From positions 1 to 44,173 of the forward strand of contig RPFO01001145.1 in NCBI GenBank assembly GCA_009746045.1: a stretch of DNA of 44,173 bases. The letters run 5' to 3'. Shown here piece by piece: positions 19,936 through 30,061 of the stretch. Each line of letters begins with the position of its first letter. The first letter of the stretch is position 1. The notes below the pieces were generated by a model. That model made no database searches. It worked only from the letters and a program-made list of their open reading frames with translations, and had not been told where the DNA came from. Made by a program: the position numbers and the translations under genes. Source of the stretch: Mesostigma viride (taxonomy: Eukaryota > Streptophyta > Mesostigmatophyceae > Mesostigmatales > Mesostigmataceae).

Positions 19936-20739
19936 TTACTGGTTGAACAGGTGGGCGTACTTCCACACGTTCTCAACCCACGGGTTGGCAACATGATCCT
20001 GCCAGTTGGCGTATGGGCCCTTGGCACCCTCAATGAAGGATGGCCAGGTCTTGGCGCCAATACCGAAAGCGTTGCCGCCAGCCAGCTCGCTGTTGGTGGC
20101 AATGGCCTGGGACATGTAGCCGAGCCACGAGAGCATGGCAAGGCGGGCGTGCTTCAGCTCGGCGATCTTCATCCGGTCCAGGTCCAGCTTGTTGGCCAGG
20201 CCCAGTGGGTCGAAGTGCTCACCGCCGGGGTGCAGGTCACCGACAGTCAGCTCAGGGAAGCAGCTGTCGATCAGACCACCGCGGTAGCCCTCGGCCAGAC
20301 CCATGGCAACAGTGGACAGAGCCAGCTGGATGTAGAAGTTGGGAAAACCAGAGCCAGCGGGGGCCATGGAGATGACCTCACCGGGGAAGTGGATGCCGGT
20401 GCAGTCAGCTGGGGTGCAGATGGCACCAGCCTGGAACCAGTTGATGCCAGTGCCCTGCTCGGCAGCCCAGGCGCCAGCGCAGCCAAGCATGGCCCAGCGT
20501 CCGTGGATCAGCTCGACCTCGACGTTGTAGGCAATCTGCGCCTCAGTCTTGCCCTCAGTCCAGTTGGGCCACAGAGCCTCGTCATAGTTGCCGGAGTAGG
20601 TGGAGGCACCGCTCTCGACGTACAGTGGCTCAGTGCCAGCACGGGCAGCCACACGGCGGGCCGGGGTGGCGGTCTTCTGGGCCTTCTGCGCAACGGCAGC
20701 GCCCAAGAAGGTGGTGGCCAGGGAAGCAACGGCAGCCAT
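19936..20739 (-). CDS. Light-harvesting chlorophyll-binding protein, chloroplast precursor
   Basis: A 267-residue LHC-family antenna protein that would bind chlorophylls and carotenoids in the thylakoid membrane and pass excitation energy to a photosystem. Residues 1-34 form a transit peptide (MAAVASLATTF..., ending ARRVAARA). Helix B carries E76-LIHGR-WAML; helix C is about 134-153; helix A carries KIAELKHARLAML (191-203). E76/R81 and E194/R199 are the cross-pairing ion-pair residues. HPGGEHFDPLGLA (170-182) is a typical pre-helix-A loop. Start: the second in-frame ATG (20739) is chosen because translation from 20892 would put 51 non-targeting residues in front. Intronless. His at 197, where many LHCs have Asn, is known from CP29; the loop after helix B (CTPADC) is not CP29-like, so the subfamily is left open. 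Confidence 0.93.
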   Translation of the reverse strand: MAAVASLATTFLGAAVAQKAQKTATPARRVAARAGTEPLYVESGASTYSGNYDEALWPNWTEGKTEAQIAYNVEVELIHGRWAMLGCAGAWAAEQGTGINWFQAGAICTPADCTGIHFPGEVISMAPAGSGFPNFYIQLALSTVAMGLAEGYRGGLIDSCFPELTVGDLHPGGEHFDPLGLANKLDLDRMKIAELKHARLAMLSWLGYMSQAIATNSELAGGNAFGIGAKTWPSFIEGAKGPYANWQDHVANPWVENVWKYAHLFNQ

Positions 20740-22316
20740 TGATGATGGTAGTCGGTTGAGTGATGGAGTTGAAGGTTGAGGTGGTCGCTGAGCTTCGACT
20801 TCGTTGCCCGCGATGGCCAAGCCTTTCAACGCTACCTGGTGCCAGGATCTGCCACCACCTTCTTTCAATCGCGGCCGTTCATTCCCCCCCAATGAGGATC
20901 GTCGGCAGCAGGGCGTTGCAGCTGGGGCTGTGTATATCCATCCACTTAGGCGCGAGGCCGCTGTCTATCCACTTTCTGGATCTGGGGTTGATTTGCAAGC
21001 ATTCCGGATTCCCGAAACCTGTCCCAACTCCCGGAAGTGTTTGCGAAGTATCCAGTAGGTTGCTGACCAATGGTTACCCAGCACAACCAAAAAGAGAGAC
21101 GTTTCTCCGTATTGCTTGTCCCTTCCGTTTTCCACGAAGATTTATGACCCGCCGCATCGGCTGTGCAATTCAGGTTGTCCACTCTGGCACAATGCGAGTG
21201 CTCCATGCAGCACCCCACGTTGCGCCGCGGCGCAGCGTCTCACATTGCCGAATTGTCATGCCACTGACCAGTGACCAGAATAACAGATGTAGAATGACAC
21301 AAGGTTGACATCGCAATACATAAATGAACAGAGGCGCGTGACTGAATCGGGATGAATGAATCGCCATGCTCGTTATTAGAAGCAACACAACCTCGACTTT
21401 GGCTGCCCTGTCTTTGCATGTATGAAAAGCTTGCGGGTACTCGCACGGTACGTGGGAGGGCTGCTGCCGAGCGGGTGTACGTGGCTGGGAACTCCTTCAG
21501 TGATGTGGCGCGCTTTGGATCCGTTGTCCAAATTTGCAGTATTCGTTTTGAGTGAATATGGATCCCTGCTGATTGTTAGAGAGGGACTTGCAATCTCGGC
21601 TTTGCGAAGGCGATCCATCTACCATCGGAGGGTCGGTTTCCCAAGTTCTAAGTCAATCGCTTAGCTTTTTGCACTGGGATTTCCTGTCAGCTACGTAGTG
21701 CTGCGCGGCATTCCCCGTTCCATGCGTAGCTTGCCGCGCAGTTAGGTGTGATATTAGGTGTCGCCACTATCATGGGCGGTAGTAGCGCTACCGCAAAATC
21801 AACTGGAACTGCAGGTATCAGTAGAGCTGTGCATGGGTCGCAACGGCGGAGAATTGACCTGAAAGATTTAAGATCAGCCAATATCAATGCCATGGGGGTA
21901 GGGGCAAAACGATGAGGCAAGCTGGGAACGGGAAGGCGGCCGGAAAAGCTTCTGTTGCCGCGGTTAAGAAGGGGCAGCAGAATGGATGTCGGGCAGAGGT
22001 GGCACGTGCGCAGATGGGATACGCACTTCTGGGGATATTACATGCGCTGCAGGGCACTGCTGCAAAGGCAAACATGGGGATGTGGGACTTGGGCAGGCTA
22101 AACAAGCTTGGGCTTCCGGGGCGTTACTGAGCTGGCTACACTTCCTTGATGGCTGGTGGATTGCTTTCATACTTTTGCGCCCATGCTATAATTCTTTATA
22201 ACTGTGTCGTCTCCTGAGTAGTGGTTAGAAGGAACTGCTCTGGGCATTAGGTGCTGCAAACTTTCTTCCTAACCCCCACCCCTGCCACGCCCCCAAGGTT
22301 CAGTTCAGCCACCCCT
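20740..22316. other. Upstream region of the light-harvesting gene; no other gene seen
   Basis: Presumably includes the minus-strand promoter and 5' UTR. No TATA box stands out. Short ORFs in this stretch have no supporting features. Confidence 0.4.
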
Positions 22317-22590
<274 letters not shown>

Positions 22591-22639
22591 CGTGCGGGGG
22601 CGGGCGCGGGCGCGGGTGGGCGGGCGGGCGGGCCCTTGT

Positions 22640-23139
22640 GTGTGCGAGGGTGTGTGACGTCAGCGTGTTTGCGTTTTTAAAGGCTTGATCCCCTCCACCC
22701 CTGTTAGCCACCAAATGGGTGGGCGCCTCCCAGACACCTGAGGCCCGCCACCTTGTCGCATCGGTCCCGTAGCTGGCAGGCCTAGGTTGCACTATTGGGT
22801 TGTGGGATGCCCCAATGCCCACAGCTCCGTGACCCATGGGCTGTACTTAGTATCAATAATTTGTAGTGTCGGCTAAACCAATGCTAACTAGTCACGCAAA
22901 AAGAGCTAATTAGTCACGCAGCCCTGTTGTGGAGCCGTGGAGCATTTAACCTTATGATGATGGTGCAGGCGAGCTCTAATCTACAAGGGCTATCTGAGTA
23001 AGTATTTGCGTGTCATGCGCATGGGCATGCCACGGAGCACTATGAAAATCTCAATAGAAAATAATTACGTGAAAGCTACAAATATCGTAATGGGACGGGA
23101 AATTAAACTGCCGCCTACTATCAAGGCCACGAGGCGGCT
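22640..23139. other. Intergenic; nothing recognised
   Basis: No gene or clear repeat. Short ORFs only. Confidence 0.4.
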
Positions 23140-23270
23140 ATGGCTGACGGCGGAGAGCTCTCATAATTTTCACGCGTGGGCACCAAATTCGGCTGTGAAT
23201 ATCACAATCGCTTCGTCTTTCCAAGACACACACACTGATATATTTTCCTGAATCTAAAAGGCAATATTAT
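23140..23270 (+). repeat. LINE 5' leader fragment
   Basis: ATGGCTGACGGCGGAGAGCTC, then GGCTGTGAATATCACAATCGC, a CTTCGTCTTTCCAAGACACA stretch and TGATATATTTTCC. Same leader as half-LINE copies 1 and 4, but no ORF1 follows. Confidence 0.7.
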
Positions 23271-23578
23271 GACAGGTAATATTATGGTAGGGCTCCGACT
23301 GCAGTTCCGCCCGGTCTGCCAGGTAGTGAGGACGCTACTGAAGCATTACCGTAGTGGTCATAATCACTTTGCGACAAATTTTACTTTGCGAATCGACCTC
23401 GCAAACTGCTTTTGATGGGCTTCATTTTGGGCCGCAAAGTTCAAAAGTTACCGCGTTGCGCCCCACAGCCCGTTTAGCCAGCGAACGTCGGCGCGCCATG
23501 TGAATCTTCGCGATATATCAAGGAGACGTACAACCAGCGCAGGCCAGAAATCGGGAGAATCCGGACCATGGTAGCTGA

Positions 23579-23757
23579 TATTCTGATCAGGCACTCCGCA
23601 AAGGTGAAAACCTTTGCGTTCAGTGCCGGGCCGCGGAAAACGCGGAAAACGCGATCTGCAAATGAATCCGACCGGAATCGAACTGGGGACCTCTCGCACC
23701 AATTTTGCTGACTATAGGACGGACGTCTCCGGTTACCATGGCATCGCCAACTTACAC
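23579..23757 (-). mobile_element. Short tRNA-like SINE copy
   Basis: On the minus strand it runs from GGTGTAAGTTGGCGATGCC through the tRNA-like box A/box B segment to the hairpin CGCAAAGGTtttcACCTTTGCG and the end CCTGATCAGA. TGATAT occurs directly on both outer sides (GCTGATATTCTG on the left, ACCTGATATGAC on the right), consistent with a 6-bp target duplication. This copy lacks the extra ~210 bp present in the 393-bp array unit, and so defines a minimal unit of about 180 bp. Confidence 0.65.
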
Positions 23758-24051
23758 CTGATATGACTATAAATGAGACAACTACTATTATTTCATGAAG
23801 TATGTTAGACCGGGCATATCAAAGAGACAACCAGCGCAGGCCAGAAATCGGGAGAATCCGGACCATGGTAGCTCGGGCATATAGTTGTCTCCACGAGCCA
23901 CGAGCCACGAGCGGACATGGCTGACGGCGGAGCTTAGAACTTTTGCGTCTGAGTCCCAAATGCAGTCAGATCACTTGCAACCGATGCGTCTTTTCTAGGC
24001 GCAGCTGCTACTATCATCGGTTACAGCTGAAACGCAGTATTGTGACAAGCT

Positions 24052-25083
24052 TTGTATCTAGTCGCTTCGCTTTACGACCTGTGCCTCCATTTCCACTCCA
24101 TCAATCGCCTCCTCGCCCCGGACGGCAGCCGCTGGGCCAACATCTACGGGCTGTCCGGCTGCGTCCGCCCCCATCTCCAGCACGCCATCCTCAACTCCCT
24201 TCTCCAGCGCTCTGACGGCGAGATCTGGGCTCCACCCCTTTCCGTCCCCACCCTCCGCTCCATCCTCACGGAAGCCTTTCAGCAGCACGTGACCCCCCTT
24301 GCTGCCGACATAGCAGCAATCGGCGGCACGCTGACTGCTGAACTTCCTCACATTTCCACCGCCGCCGCCTCCACCTCCACGGCCATTTCCGCCTCCACTG
24401 CCGACATCAAAGCCCAGCTCCTCGACCTCGACCAACGCCTTCAAGCCACCGCCAACGCCCTTGAGAGCTTGCATGACACCGCCGGCCTCACCGCCCAGGC
24501 GGTGAAGGACATCGCCGCCCAGCCGGCGCCTGCTGGCTCGGCCGGCGATGCTCCCTCCACCTGGGCGGACTTGCTTAAGCAGCACACCACCTCCACCACC
24601 TCCACCATCTCGGCACAACTCAAGCAACAAGCCCTCGACCTTCGCGAGGAAGCCGACATCGCCCGGCGCAGCCACAATGTCATCGTCAAGCACTTCGACC
24701 AGCAGGCAGGTGAGACCTCCACGAGCCTTCTTGAGGCATTTAAGCGCGCCATTCTTGCCCCCATGTTACTCACTGGTGAGCTGGACATGTCGGCTGTCCG
24801 CCTCCCCCGCGCGCGGGGGAAGGCTGGCCCGGCCCCCGTGCTCCTCACCTTTAAGTACATGGCGGACAAGCTGGCGTTCCTTAAATGCCGCAAGAAGCTC
24901 TCGGAGACTCGCTTCACGCTGGACGACGACTTGACCCTGGCCCAGCAACAACGGCGACGCGAGCTATGGCCGGCCTACCTTCAGCTCCGGCAGAGCGCAA
25001 GGGGGAAGCCGGTATACTGGAGGGGGGCGGTCATCCACGTTGACCACAAGCCCTGGCAGCCCCCTCCTGCCACCTCAGACTAG
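24052..25083 (+). CDS. ORF1p-like protein of half-LINE copy 2
   Basis: The longest uninterrupted copy of this family: 343 codons open from TTG 24052, with no ATG at the beginning, so the N-terminus is probably lost or frame-shifted relative to copies 1 and 4. Central part is Ala/Thr/Ser-rich with heptad-like repeats (about residues 85-205, coiled coil), including LTAQAVKDIAAQPAPAG. The C-terminal domain has VIVKHFDQQAGE, RLPRARGK, LLTFKYMADKLAFLKCRKKL, FTLDDDLTLAQQQRRRELWP, VYWRG and HKPWQ. That C-terminal pattern (basic hinge, LDxxLT, then a WRG motif) is typical of LINE-encoded nucleic-acid-binding ORF1 proteins. A role as RNA chaperone is inference. Confidence 0.7.
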   Translation: MYLVASLYDLCLHFHSINRLLAPDGSRWANIYGLSGCVRPHLQHAILNSLLQRSDGEIWAPPLSVPTLRSILTEAFQQHVTPLAADIAAIGGTLTAELPHISTAAASTSTAISASTADIKAQLLDLDQRLQATANALESLHDTAGLTAQAVKDIAAQPAPAGSAGDAPSTWADLLKQHTTSTTSTISAQLKQQALDLREEADIARRSHNVIVKHFDQQAGETSTSLLEAFKRAILAPMLLTGELDMSAVRLPRARGKAGPAPVLLTFKYMADKLAFLKCRKKLSETRFTLDDDLTLAQQQRRRELWPAYLQLRQSARGKPVYWRGAVIHVDHKPWQPPPATSD

Positions 25084-25433
25084 GAATATATATACCAGTA
25101 GTGTAGATTAGTAAGGCTTAGCCTAGCATGTGGCCCACGCGCATGTGCGCCCATAATGGCCCCCATGGATGATGCCTTCAACATTTAGCCATGCTTTGTC
25201 TATAATGGGACCCCCATGGATGTTGCATTAAGAACTTAGCCATGCTATGCCATGCAGAGAGATGCTCTCTGTCGAGAAGCCATGCCCTAGCCCTTGCATA
25301 GCCATGATGATCTTCCTCCCCCGTGCCAGGATCCCCTTAGCTGGGTTGAACCTGAGACAGCATGGTGGTGCCGGTGCCCTTGCGGCACCTAGAGCAAGTG
25401 TTGCTTACATTCCCACCCTTGCATGAAGTAGCC

Positions 25434-25528
25434 TAGGATGTATTTAAAGCCATATGCCCCTTCTCAGGGATATGTGCTACATTGACTCCCAACGGAGTGA
25501 TGTTGATAATTAATTAATTAATTAATTG
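25434..25528 (+). repeat. LINE/half-LINE 3' tail (reference copy)
   Basis: GGATGTATTTAAAGCCATAT, GCCCCTTCTCAGGGATATG, TGCTACATTGACTCCCAACGG, then (ATTA)n. The same block recurs at 18520-18598, 28725-28800 and 29045-29125, a variant form at 27930-27987 and 19085-19127, and inverted at 16945-16985. Confidence 0.8.
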
Positions 25529-25533
25529 TATCT

Positions 25534-25945
25534 ACATACACCCCCCCACACACACGTTTAAGATTCTCAGGTTTAAGATCATGAGCCCCTGGATTTTGAA
25601 ATTTCAGGTTTAAGATCGCAGGGCTGGTTTTGGGCAAAAGGATCTTAAAGTTGGTACAAGAAGCTGCCAAGTTCCGGCCAGTGCCCAGTGTACAGACCAC
25701 GAGCACGGTATTGACATTTTTTTATTATTTATTGGCGGTGTTGCTATTAATTTCAAAAACTTCCACTCATGCAGGACTCATGCATCAATTGGCGGGCTCC
25801 GGCGGGGCTTGCCGCGCCGCGCCCCCTCAGGTTTAAGATCTTCTCAGGTTTAAGATCGTCAACCCTGGATTTGATTTTAGGTTTAAGATCGCAGCCCTGG
25901 GTTGGCCGGACCCCAATCTTAAACTTTTGTGGGGGGGTGTACATG
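25534..25945. mobile_element. 412-bp MITE-like element with repeated GTTTAAGATC motif
   Basis: Imperfect inverted ends: left ACATACACCCCCCCACAC..GTTTAAGATT, right (other strand) CATGTACACCCCCCCACA..GTTTAAGATT. TATCT flanks both sides (25529-25533 and 25946-25950). The motif GGTTTAAGATC or a close variant occurs six times (about 25555, 25570, 25606, 25830, 25846, 25880) and once inverted at the right end. It lies in the (ATTA)n tail of half-LINE copy 2. No ORF. Confidence 0.6.
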
Positions 25946-26195
25946 TATCTTAACAACATCACAAGCCACGAGGTAGCCATGGCTGACGGCAACGCAATGC
26001 CCAGTAGATGCACGCAATGCCCAGTAGAAAATGGCTGACGGCGGTATGGCTGACGGCGGAGCTCAGATCTTTTGCGTCTGAGCCCCAAATTCGGTCAGAC
26101 CACTTGCATTCGATGCGCCTTTCTAAGACGCACTTGCCAGTATAAACGGTTACGGCTGCCACGCAGTATCGACAAAGTTACGCACGTGACCAGCT

Positions 26196-27565
26196 ATGAC
26201 GACTACCAAAGCAAAACGAGGGCTGGAAAAGGAGCTGGCACAGCTTCCCAGCGCCCAGCCCAACCCTCTCGCCCTCGCCATTGTTCAGCCGACAGGCTTA
26301 CCCGCCAAACCCTCGCCAAGCGCCTCGCCTGAACCCAAGAAACCATGCCACGATCGCCACAAATGGAGCCAATACTTGCCCGGCGACGGAATGTTCTCCC
26401 TCGTCGAGTGGCAGAGGCTGTCCGGCCGCAGGAATGCGTCGAGGTTCTCGAGTTCCTCGTACAGGAACGGAAGCTCTTCGTGACCCTGAAGGGGGGGGCG
26501 GCTATCGACTACCGCGACACGTCCTGGCTCTACACCTTTGACGAACCAAGCCAACGCCTGTTTATCTTGACCAGCCACTACCAGCGCTGCGTCGGCGACA
26601 TCACCAGAGCGATCAACGCCAGCCTCGCACAGCCGGCTGCCCCATCGGCTCCCTCCCTCTGCAAGGATGACATCCGCGCAGTGCTGGAGGAGCACGTGAC
26701 CTGGCCGCTGGCCGAGAAGCTGACATCGCTGAACACCACGCTCAACACGGTGGAAGCCCGGGTCTCCAACGTGGAAACCAAGGTCGTCCACAAGCTACAA
26801 CCCCAGTTCACGGCGCTACACACCGCGGCGCAGGCTTCGGAAAAGCATGCTGCACTTGTCTCTCGCCTTAACCAGGTGGAGGGCAAGTGTGGCGTGCTCC
26901 TGAAGAAGCTTGAGGCCATCACCGCCCACACCGAGGCCCTGGCCACACAGGTCCCCAAGATAGCGGAGCAGACGGCCACCATTGCATCCCAGCCACCCCG
27001 GCAGGATGCTGGCGACCTCCCGCCGCTCTCCTACGCGGACCTGCTGCGGTCAGCGACCGCCTCCACCACCGACGCCATCGCCACAAAGCTCCAGGAGCTG
27101 GAGGACCACCGCCAGGCCCAGCAACGGGAGGTCACCGACCGCGCTCGCCGCGAGTGCCGAGTGGTGCTACGTCGCTTCCCCCAGAAGCCAGGTGAGACGT
27201 CAACCTCTCTTGCTGACGAGCTCAAGAACCAGCTTCTTACCCTCATGGGCCTGGTAGGTGAGGTAGAACTGCGTGGGTGCCACCGCCTTCCCCACTCACG
27301 GGACAAGGCGGCTCCCCCACCAGTCCTACTCACCTTCCCCTCCCCTGAGGATAAGTGCTCAGCGGTTCCTCTCTCGTCGCAAGCGGTTGCACGACCTCAC
27401 CTGGACGCTGGATGACGACCCGCCACCCCCGCTCAGCAACAGCAGCGACGCGACCTGTGGCCGGAATACCTCCGCCATAAGCAGGACCCCCAGAAGCCCA
27501 AGGTGTACTGGAGGGGCGGGGACCTGATGATCAACCACAAGATGTGGACGCCCCCAGCGGGCTAG
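26196..27565 (+). pseudogene. ORF1p-like protein of half-LINE copy 3
   Basis: ATG 26196 opens MTTTKAKRGLEKEL with a PSPSASPEPKK stretch shared with copies 1 and 4. The frame steps to the next one near 26380-26400 and runs to about 27350 with a long helical region (residues with LNTTLNTVEARVSNVETKV, coiled coil). Then come CRVVLRRFPQKPGETSTSLADE and LLTFPSPEDK. Two further frame steps (near 27355 and 27430) are needed to reach TLDDD, RRDLWPEYL, VYWRG and the final TAG at 27563. More diverged from copies 1 and 2 than these are from each other, so an older or different subfamily. Confidence 0.65.
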
Positions 27566-27929
27566 AATAGCAATAGCCCTAGCTTGTAACCATTGGCGTC
27601 ACTGCCGCTAAGGCAGCCATGCCTAGAATGTCGCCTAGCTGTGCCAACACACCTAGTCACGTGCCGCCAACGCACGGTACACAACCAGCCATAGCCTTAG
27701 CCTAGTCCTAGTACAGCCATGCTACGCCCTGCATGGCTATGTTCAGATTACTTGCCCACGCTCCTTGCTATGATATGCTCACATGGGTCTTATTGCACCC
27801 ACAGTTTGCCGGATCGTTAGCCTGTCCTTTTAGCTAGCCGCGCCCGATTGCAGCTGTGGCATGCCTTTGGCATGAAGGAGACTGGGGGTCTCTGCCCTTT
27901 CTCCTGTAGTGCACACACAGGGATTAAAA
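27566..27929 (+). other. 3' UTR of half-LINE copy 3
   Basis: No ORF. Short CATGCCTAG/CTAGCC motifs resembling the 3' UTRs of copies 1 and 2. Confidence 0.5.
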
Positions 27930-27987
27930 GCACTTCGGTGCTCCGTGACTCCCCAACGGGAGCTCGCACGAGTTTAATTAATTAATT

Positions 27988-28800
27988 AATGGCTGACGGC
28001 GGAGCTCATAACTTTCACGTTTGAGCACCGAATTTAGCCGTGAATATCACTATCGCGTCGTCTTTCTAAGACGCACATGATGATATAATTTTCCGAATCT
28101 ATTACGCAATATATGACGAGCAAACGCCCCTCGACGCAACGCAGTTTGGCGGATGCGCTCGCCCATGACAATGCGGCAGCTGAGGCTGCAGCTTCGCCAG
28201 ACCCGGCAGGCAGCGCGGTGACACTAGTCGTGCATGCTGGTGGTCGCCCCGGAATCTCCCGGGCTCAATGCCTCGCCCTCGGCATCGCCTGACCCTAAAC
28301 GCGCCCGCTCAGCCGACGAAACAGGAGGGTCTTCACGCCCCTCGGAACCGCGCTTTCGGCTCAAACCTTTCCAGGTCGATGATCACGACTGGACCAACAT
28401 GTCTCCGTCCGATCGATGCTCTGGACTGCCGTTATCTTGTCCGCGTGTTCGAGTCGTTCAGGATGATGAAGATGAATGGTGATGGAAATGTGTAGCCGTG
28501 TGCATTGAAATTATCAAGGAGACGACCAGCGCAGGCCAGAAATCGGGAGAATCCGGACCATGGTAGCTCGAGCCTGCCATTATCTTGTCCGGACGCGTGT
28601 TCGAGTCGTTCAGGATGATGAAGATGAATTGTGATGGAAATGTGTATCCTTGTGCATTGAAAAGAGAAGGTGATAGTCGTACATCCTACACCTGCAGGTT
28701 GTCGCCCTGATTGTATTACAAACCCATAGATGCCCCTTTCTCAGGGCTATGTGTTACATATGCTCCCCACGGAGCTATGATTTTAATTAATTAATTAATT
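27988..28800 (+). mobile_element. Half-LINE copy 4 (internally deleted)
   Basis: Starts at ATGGCTGACGGCGGAGCTC directly behind the (TTAA)n of copy 3. It has the canonical leader, the first part of ORF1 (28113-28480), then 160-175-bp repeat units (28430-28665), and ends with the GGGCTATGTGTTACATATGC tail block and (TTAA)n at 28780-28799. Confidence 0.65.
28113..28482 (+). pseudogene. ORF1p-like N-terminus of half-LINE copy 4
   Basis: ATG 28113 opens MTSKRPSTQRSLADALAHDN. The frame steps near 28225 and continues as SPGLNASPSASPDPKRARS to a stop at 28480. Lacks the coiled coil and C-terminal domain. Useful mainly because it preserves the family's N-terminus. Confidence 0.6.
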
Positions 28801-28959
28801 GTGCATTGAAATTATGGCTGGCTTACGTGTACAGCGACTAGATGGCCCAGACGGTGGGGCCGGAAACAGCTATATATCCTCCACCCCATATACCATGCAG
28901 GCCTTCTAGGCCAGCTCCCCAAGCCGCCCCGTGCGTGCCTGATCGGGATGCATGCCCCA

Positions 28960-29130
28960 TCATGGCGGTGCAGGTGCACCTTGTGCACCCAGAGCAGGTG
29001 ACAGTTTACATCCTACACCTGCAGGTTGTAGCCCAGACTGTATCTAACTGAGCCCATAGATGCCCCTTTCTCAGGGCTATGCGTTACATATGCTCCCCAC
29101 GGAGCTATGTTCTTAATTACTTCATTACTT
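28960..29130 (+). repeat. Second LINE 3' tail next to copy 4
   Basis: ACATCCTACACCTGCAGGTT, then GCCCATAGATGCCCCTTTCT and the CTCCCCACGGAGCTATG block; repeats the sequence at 28680-28800. Confidence 0.7.
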
Positions 29131-30061
29131 AACCCGTGTTTTTTTAATTAGAACGCGATATACTGCGTTGTAAGCTATTTATAGAACACGTCATAACATC
29201 TAGGGAAATTTTTTTTTCATAGTCATGTGTATACTTTCCTGAAAGCCCATAAATCAAAGGATTTTTTGAGCTACTCAGACCTACAAAATGCTAATTCATT
29301 AGAGAGATACACTGGTTTGAATACAGGGGGGTCTGACCATGACCGCGATTTGTTGACCCTAGGTCACAAGTCATGTGCTTATTCACAAATGGTTCATGAA
29401 AAAAATCTGGCTTCTTGCACGAGCTATGGGCAACATATGCAGGCTCTGTGAAACAAAACTCAGGCCCATTGGGCCACTGGAGCTATTTTTTATGAGCATT
29501 ACAATTACAACGCAGTACAACGCAGTGGGAAAAATGAGAGCCCTTCACAACAAGACCCAACGACACGAGCCCCATCAACGGGGATATCATGAGCTAGGAG
29601 GGTCAAAACGTTGAAAATAGGAGTTGTATAAGTTGTACAGCATCAAACATGCATCAAACATCATGACTGGATGACATAATATGACTGAATCAGGCAGCCA
29701 TAGCCAAAGCATCATCCACTCTCACAACGTGTTGAGCACATGCCTCGTGGGAAGGGAGGCACTGGGTTTTCATTCCATAACGTGTGCAATACTGAAAGAA
29801 AGAGGCATGTGTAATGCAAGGATTGGATAGGTTGAGTGATCCATGAGCTTACATGCAGGCAAAGATGACGCTGGAATGCATGCTAGCAAATGGTGGCAAG
29901 ATGCTAACAACGCATGATTATACACCATGATTATGGGCACCTAGCTGATCTTCTTGCACAATCAACGCAGTATAAACCATCAATATCCAATCCTCACGAT
30001 ATATTCACGGCTTGACGACGTATACAGCACCTAAATACTGCACAACTGCAACCTGCTATAT
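29131..30061. other. A/T-rich region, no gene seen
   Basis: No credible ORF. A short resemblance to the interior of the 8004-9723 element (ACGCAGTATA..; ACAGCACCTAAATACTGCAC at about 30025 versus ACAGCGCCTAAAAAACTGCA at about 8869) may mean a decayed relative of that transposon. Confidence 0.3.

Larger units (their letters stand above)
23900..25533 (+). mobile_element. Half-LINE copy 2 (ORF1 only)
   Basis: Begins with GAGCCACGAGCGGACATGG and CTGACGGCGGAGCTTAG, then leader, ORF1-like frame 24052-25083, a 3' UTR of about 420 bp with no ORF, the GATATGTGCTACATTGACTC and CCCAACGGAG block, and an (ATTA)n tail at 25508-25528. No reverse transcriptase. Confidence 0.75.
26030..27987 (+). mobile_element. 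Half-LINE copy 3 (ORF1 only, diverged)
   Basis: Leader begins with two short copies of ATGGCTGACGGCGG (26030-26060), then GAGCTCAGATCTTTTGCGTC, ORF1-like coding 26196-27565, 3' UTR without ORF, and a tail CGTGACTCCCCAACGGGAGC plus (TTAA)n at 27970-27987. No reverse transcriptase between ORF1 and tail. Confidence 0.7.

Noticed and set aside
19951-20742. 263-codon plus-strand ORF
   Set aside because: Antisense to the light-harvesting gene, which has full family support.
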